8,344 nucleotides of DNA from Thermoplasmata archaeon (GTDB lineage: Archaea > Thermoplasmatota > Thermoplasmata > Lutacidiplasmatales > UBA184): positions 1 to 8,344 of the forward strand of contig JABEUK010000045.1 in NCBI GenBank assembly GCA_013044425.1, read 5' to 3'. A program made the position numbers and the translations under genes. This document shows, piece after piece, positions 6,599 through 8,344 of this stretch. Each line of letters starts with the position of its first letter. The stretch's first letter is position 1. The notes under the pieces were generated by a model. It was not told where the DNA came from. It saw only the letters and a program-made list of their open reading frames with translations, and made no database searches.

Positions 6599-6892
6599 TT
6601 AACCGTACCGGAAGTGGACGCCCCGACTCCCGACCGGAAAATCCCACTGGAGGGCTCGGTTGCCCAACTCGTGGCAGGCGACCCGACAGGCCCCGAGCTC
6701 GAGGCAGTTCTCGTAGTTGATCCGAAGATGGTCCGCGTCCCAGTGATAGACCTCCGCGGGGCAGACCTTGATGCACGGCTTGAGCACACAGGTCCGGCAC
6801 AGACGGGGATCTGCGATCTTGAGATGAGGCACCTTATCGGTGGTGAACGAGTCGGCGCCGAGGCGTTCCGAGACGCTCAGTCGAGCGGCCAC
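6599..6892 (-). CDS. FixX-like ferredoxin with an incomplete second cluster
   Basis: The 97-residue protein has the FixX layout: an N-terminal LGADSFTTDKVPHLKI, two Cys groups, and the family ending WDFPVGSRGVHFRYG. FixX is the ferredoxin partner of FixC, the ETF:quinone oxidoreductase homologue, and carries electrons in the cytoplasm. The first group is C32-x2-C35-x4-C40-x3-C44-PA. The second is C63-LEL-GA-C69-RVA-C73, where the family normally has CLECGTC, so the second Cys is Leu66. The cluster fed by C44, C63 and C69 lacks one ligand and may be [3Fe-4S]. The start is GTG 6892; a stretch of Gly and Ala codons upstream offers only a weak ribosome site (GGAACGGAT). The gene starts 12 bases after the upstream DUF1059 gene and ends about 93 bases before the aprB TATA box. 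The assignment to the FixX fold is firm; a role as AprB donor or acceptor is inference. No fixA, fixB or fixC is visible. Confidence 0.85.
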   Translation of the reverse strand: MAARLSVSERLGADSFTTDKVPHLKIADPRLCRTCVLKPCIKVCPAEVYHWDADHLRINYENCLELGACRVACHELGNRALQWDFPVGSRGVHFRYG

Positions 6893-6904
6893 GATCCGTT
6901 CCGC

Positions 6905-7084
6905 CTACGCCGGGTGGACCGCGGCCTCGACCTGAGCCCGGAGGGGAGGCACGAGTTCGGGGAGCCAGTGAGCGCAACGAACATGCTCGGACATCCGACG
7001 AAGGACCTCGTCGGAGGAGGGAGCTCGCAAGGCCCACTCGCACGGGAATCCCACGGACCGGCATTCGAACATCACTTGCGTCAT
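6905..7084 (-). CDS. DUF1059-type small protein, possible C2H2 zinc-binding
   Basis: A 59-residue protein that resembles the DUF1059 family, small archaeal and bacterial proteins of unknown role. It shows the expected CxxxGxxC-like start (C8-RSVGFP-C15), a helix with a DEVLRRM pattern, and H34-VRCA-H39, so C8, C15, H34 and H39 could bind a metal. The ATG at 7084 is chosen because GAGGG sits 4 bases upstream; an ATG 18 bases earlier is in frame but would put the ribosome site inside the gene. The fixX-like gene starts 12 bases after its stop, so the two form a pair. A TATA box and an interrupted palindrome lie upstream. Function is unknown. The family match is from motif pattern and length, not from a search. 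Confidence 0.75.
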   Translation of the reverse strand: MTQVMFECRSVGFPCEWALRAPSSDEVLRRMSEHVRCAHWLPELVPPLRAQVEAAVHPA

Positions 7085-7103
7085 TGTTCCCTCGTTCCGC
7101 ATG

Positions 7104-7125
7104 GGCGGTACGGATCCGCACCGCC
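7104..7125. promoter_or_regulatory. 22-bp near-perfect palindrome at the start of the DUF1059-fixX transcript
   Basis: The segment is a palindrome with one mismatched pair (7110 A against 7119 C), centred on GGATCC. It falls just after the predicted start site near 7130 and before the ATG at 7084. That suits either a repressor site or a 5' leader hairpin. Confidence 0.4.
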
Positions 7126-7152
7126 GACCAACGCTTGCAGGTGTCGGTCGGT

Positions 7153-7160
7153 GATAAACT
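7153..7160 (-). promoter_or_regulatory. TATA box of DUF1059-fixX
   Basis: The minus strand reads AGTTTATC. Its centre at about 7156 predicts a start site near 7130 and a leader of about 46 bases. The same heptamer GTTTATC occurs again at 7250-7244, next to the mrp start. Confidence 0.5.
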
Positions 7161-7162
7161 CT

Positions 7163-7192
7163 CGCCCGCTCGACGCCCCTCCGCCCGCTCGA
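7163..7192. repeat. Two 11-bp direct repeats in the divergent promoter region
   Basis: CGCCCGCTCGA occurs at 7163-7173 and again at 7182-7192, a spacing of 19 bases. Both copies lie immediately upstream of the DUF1059-fixX TATA box and within the region shared with mrp. Activator binding is possible, but the repeats are GC-rich and may be chance. Confidence 0.35.
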
Positions 7193-7219
7193 ACGACGAT
7201 CCGGTTCCTTCCCCCGCCA

Positions 7220-7226
7220 CGATAAG
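7220..7226 (+). promoter_or_regulatory. Weak TATA-like box of mrp
   Basis: CGATAAG is centred about 32 bp upstream of the mrp ATG at 7255, which would give a leader of only a few bases. No Shine-Dalgarno site is present before that ATG, which fits a near-leaderless transcript. The match is short. Confidence 0.3.
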
Positions 7227-7254
7227 GCACTCCGGGCCCATTCGATAAACGAGC

Positions 7255-8178
7255 ATGCCGAGAACGGACATCGGCACCGACGATGTCCCCCTGCCGGTGG
7301 TCCGATCTCCCTCCGGCCCGCCGACCGCTTCGGACGCGTCGTTTTCGATCGGACGGCTCGATCGCTCGCGGATCCGTTGCGTACTCGCGGTGATCTCGGG
7401 AAAGGGCGGAGTCGGCAAGACGTTCGTCACCGCGTACCTCGCGAGCGAACTCCATCGGGACGGAGCCAGGGTGGGAGTGCTGGACGCGGACATCACCGGC
7501 CCGTCGATCGCGCGGGTCTTCGGCGTGGCCGAGGTACCGCGCTTGAACCCGGACGGGCGGACGATCGAGCCGCTGCGCTCGAAAGGCGGCGTCTATGTGA
7601 TGTCGATGGCCTCCGTGACCGCCTCGAGCAAGATCCCGCTCATCTGGCGCGGCCCGATGGTCAACAGCGCGATCCGAGGGCTGTACCGGGACACGGCGTG
7701 GCCCGAACTCGATTATCTCCTCGTGGACCTTCCGCCCGGGACCAGCGACGCCCCCATGACGGTCTTTCAGTCGCTCGATCCGGACGGGACCATCCTGGTC
7801 ACGGCACCGACGGAACTTTCGGCGGAGGTCGTCGCCAAGGCCGCAGAAATGGCCCGTACGTTCCACGCACCGATCCTGGGCCTTATCGAGAACATGGCGT
7901 ACTTCGTCTGCCCTCACGGCGAGCGTGTGGAACTGTTCGGTCCGTCGCGGGGTCCCGAGTACGCCACGCGCATGGGGGTCCCGTTCCTCGGAAGCCTCCC
8001 GATTTCCACGGGGCTGCCCGGCCTATCGGACGCCGGACGGCTGGAAGAGTTCACCAGCGCCGAAGGCTCGGTCCTCGCCCGAAGGTTGCGACTGCTCGCC
8101 GATCGGATCGCGCAAGCCCGCCGCCCACGGGACGGGTCCGGTGGAACTCCGGGATCCGCCGTCCTTCGGGGACCCTGA
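7255..8178 (+). CDS. mrp: Mrp/NBP35-type P-loop ATPase, Fe-S cluster carrier, CxxC incomplete
   Basis: This encodes 307 residues. The deviant Walker A GKGGVGKT lies at 49-56. It is followed by GVLDADITGPSI (74-85), PLIWRGPMVNSAI (128-140) and the switch region DYLLVDLPPGTSDA (153-166), all Mrp/ApbC hallmarks. The family binds ATP and a [4Fe-4S] cluster at the dimer interface through a CxxC motif and delivers it to apo-proteins in the cytoplasm. Here the site reads ENMAYFVC-PHGERVELFG: C219 is present but the second Cys of CPxC is missing, as if one codon had been lost. Cluster binding is thus doubtful. There is an N-terminal extension of about 43 residues before the core with no ATG inside it. 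A GTG in that tail is an alternative start. The C-terminal tail is Gly/Arg-rich. The gene is transcribed away from the DUF1059-fixX-apr genes and ends one base before the next ORF. Confidence 0.92.
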   Translation: MPRTDIGTDDVPLPVVRSPSGPPTASDASFSIGRLDRSRIRCVLAVISGKGGVGKTFVTAYLASELHRDGARVGVLDADITGPSIARVFGVAEVPRLNPDGRTIEPLRSKGGVYVMSMASVTASSKIPLIWRGPMVNSAIRGLYRDTAWPELDYLLVDLPPGTSDAPMTVFQSLDPDGTILVTAPTELSAEVVAKAAEMARTFHAPILGLIENMAYFVCPHGERVELFGPSRGPEYATRMGVPFLGSLPISTGLPGLSDAGRLEEFTSAEGSVLARRLRLLADRIAQARRPRDGSGGTPGSAVLRGP

Positions 8179-8179
8179 G

Positions 8180-8344
8180 ATGTCCACGCCCGCTCCCCCG
8201 CATCGGCCCGACCGCTCCGTACGGATCGTGCGTCGGTTCGGCGATCCGTTCGAGGCCGAAAGCGCGGAGGGCGATCCCGCAGCCTCGGAACCGGAGGACG
8301 TTGCCATGCTCAACCGGATGTTCTACGATAGCTCGGTCGATATC
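8180..8344 (+). CDS. Unrecognised ORF, C-terminus off the window
   Basis: An ATG one base after the mrp stop opens 55 codons that remain open at the window edge. The spacing and the GGGGA sequence just before it suggest translation coupled to mrp in one operon. The visible part is rich in Pro, Arg, Glu and Ala, including ESAEGDPAASEPED, with no recognisable motif, membrane helix or signal peptide. I cannot name the product. Confidence 0.55.
   Translation, partial: MSTPAPPHRPDRSVRIVRRFGDPFEAESAEGDPAASEPEDVAMLNRMFYDSSVDI

Noticed and set aside
7163..7192. CRISPR-like repeat
   Set aside because: Only two 11-bp copies with an 8-base gap are present, too few and too short for an array.
7081..7917. 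Minus-strand ORF of 278 codons
   Set aside because: It is antisense to mrp, whose Walker A and switch motifs are clear, and it runs across the divergent promoter region.

Overview
This GC-rich window (long antisense shadow ORFs on both strands) most likely comes from an archaeon. The supporting signs are TATA-type boxes about 26 bp ahead of inferred starts, at least one gene that looks leaderless (tnpB), and only occasional Shine-Dalgarno sites. A Thermoplasmatota-like lineage is a guess; the sequence alone does not settle the phylum. The core is a dissimilatory sulfur-metabolism locus: both subunits of adenylylsulfate (APS) reductase and an ATP sulfurylase, the enzymes that interconvert sulfate, APS and sulfite. 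Neither dsrAB nor qmoABC is in the window, so the sequence does not show whether the pathway runs towards sulfate reduction or sulfite oxidation.

Layout. Positions 1-855 (minus) hold an IS200/IS605-family TnpB whose C-terminus lies beyond the left edge, with a TATA box and a subterminal hairpin upstream (877-917). A plus-strand four-helix membrane protein of unknown function with a Met-rich loop follows (1086-1610). After about 200 bp without a gene come the sulfur genes, all on the minus strand. In transcription order these are a 59-residue DUF1059-type protein (7084-6905), a FixX-like ferredoxin (6892-6599), aprB (6411-5962), aprA (5942-4104), a PPP-family metallophosphatase (4047-3070) and sat (2984-1818). 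Divergent to them, an Mrp/NBP35-type P-loop ATPase starts at 7255 on the plus strand. It is followed one base later by an unrecognised ORF that runs off the right edge (8180-8344).

How the genes could work together. Sat and AprBA form the APS cycle. The FixX-like ferredoxin, encoded immediately upstream, is a candidate electron carrier for AprB, whose usual Qmo membrane partner is not seen here. Mrp could carry or insert Fe-S clusters for AprB and the ferredoxin. The PPP phosphatase between aprA and sat is unexpected; it may be regulatory or act on a nucleotide by-product. The most notable details are a perfect 10-bp inverted repeat lying exactly between the TATA box and the predicted start site of aprBA, the loss of one cluster-ligand Cys in the ferredoxin (predicting a [3Fe-4S] or modified centre), the loss of one Cys of the Mrp CxxC motif, and the replacement of three usually conserved His residues around the ATP sulfurylase GRDHAG motif.
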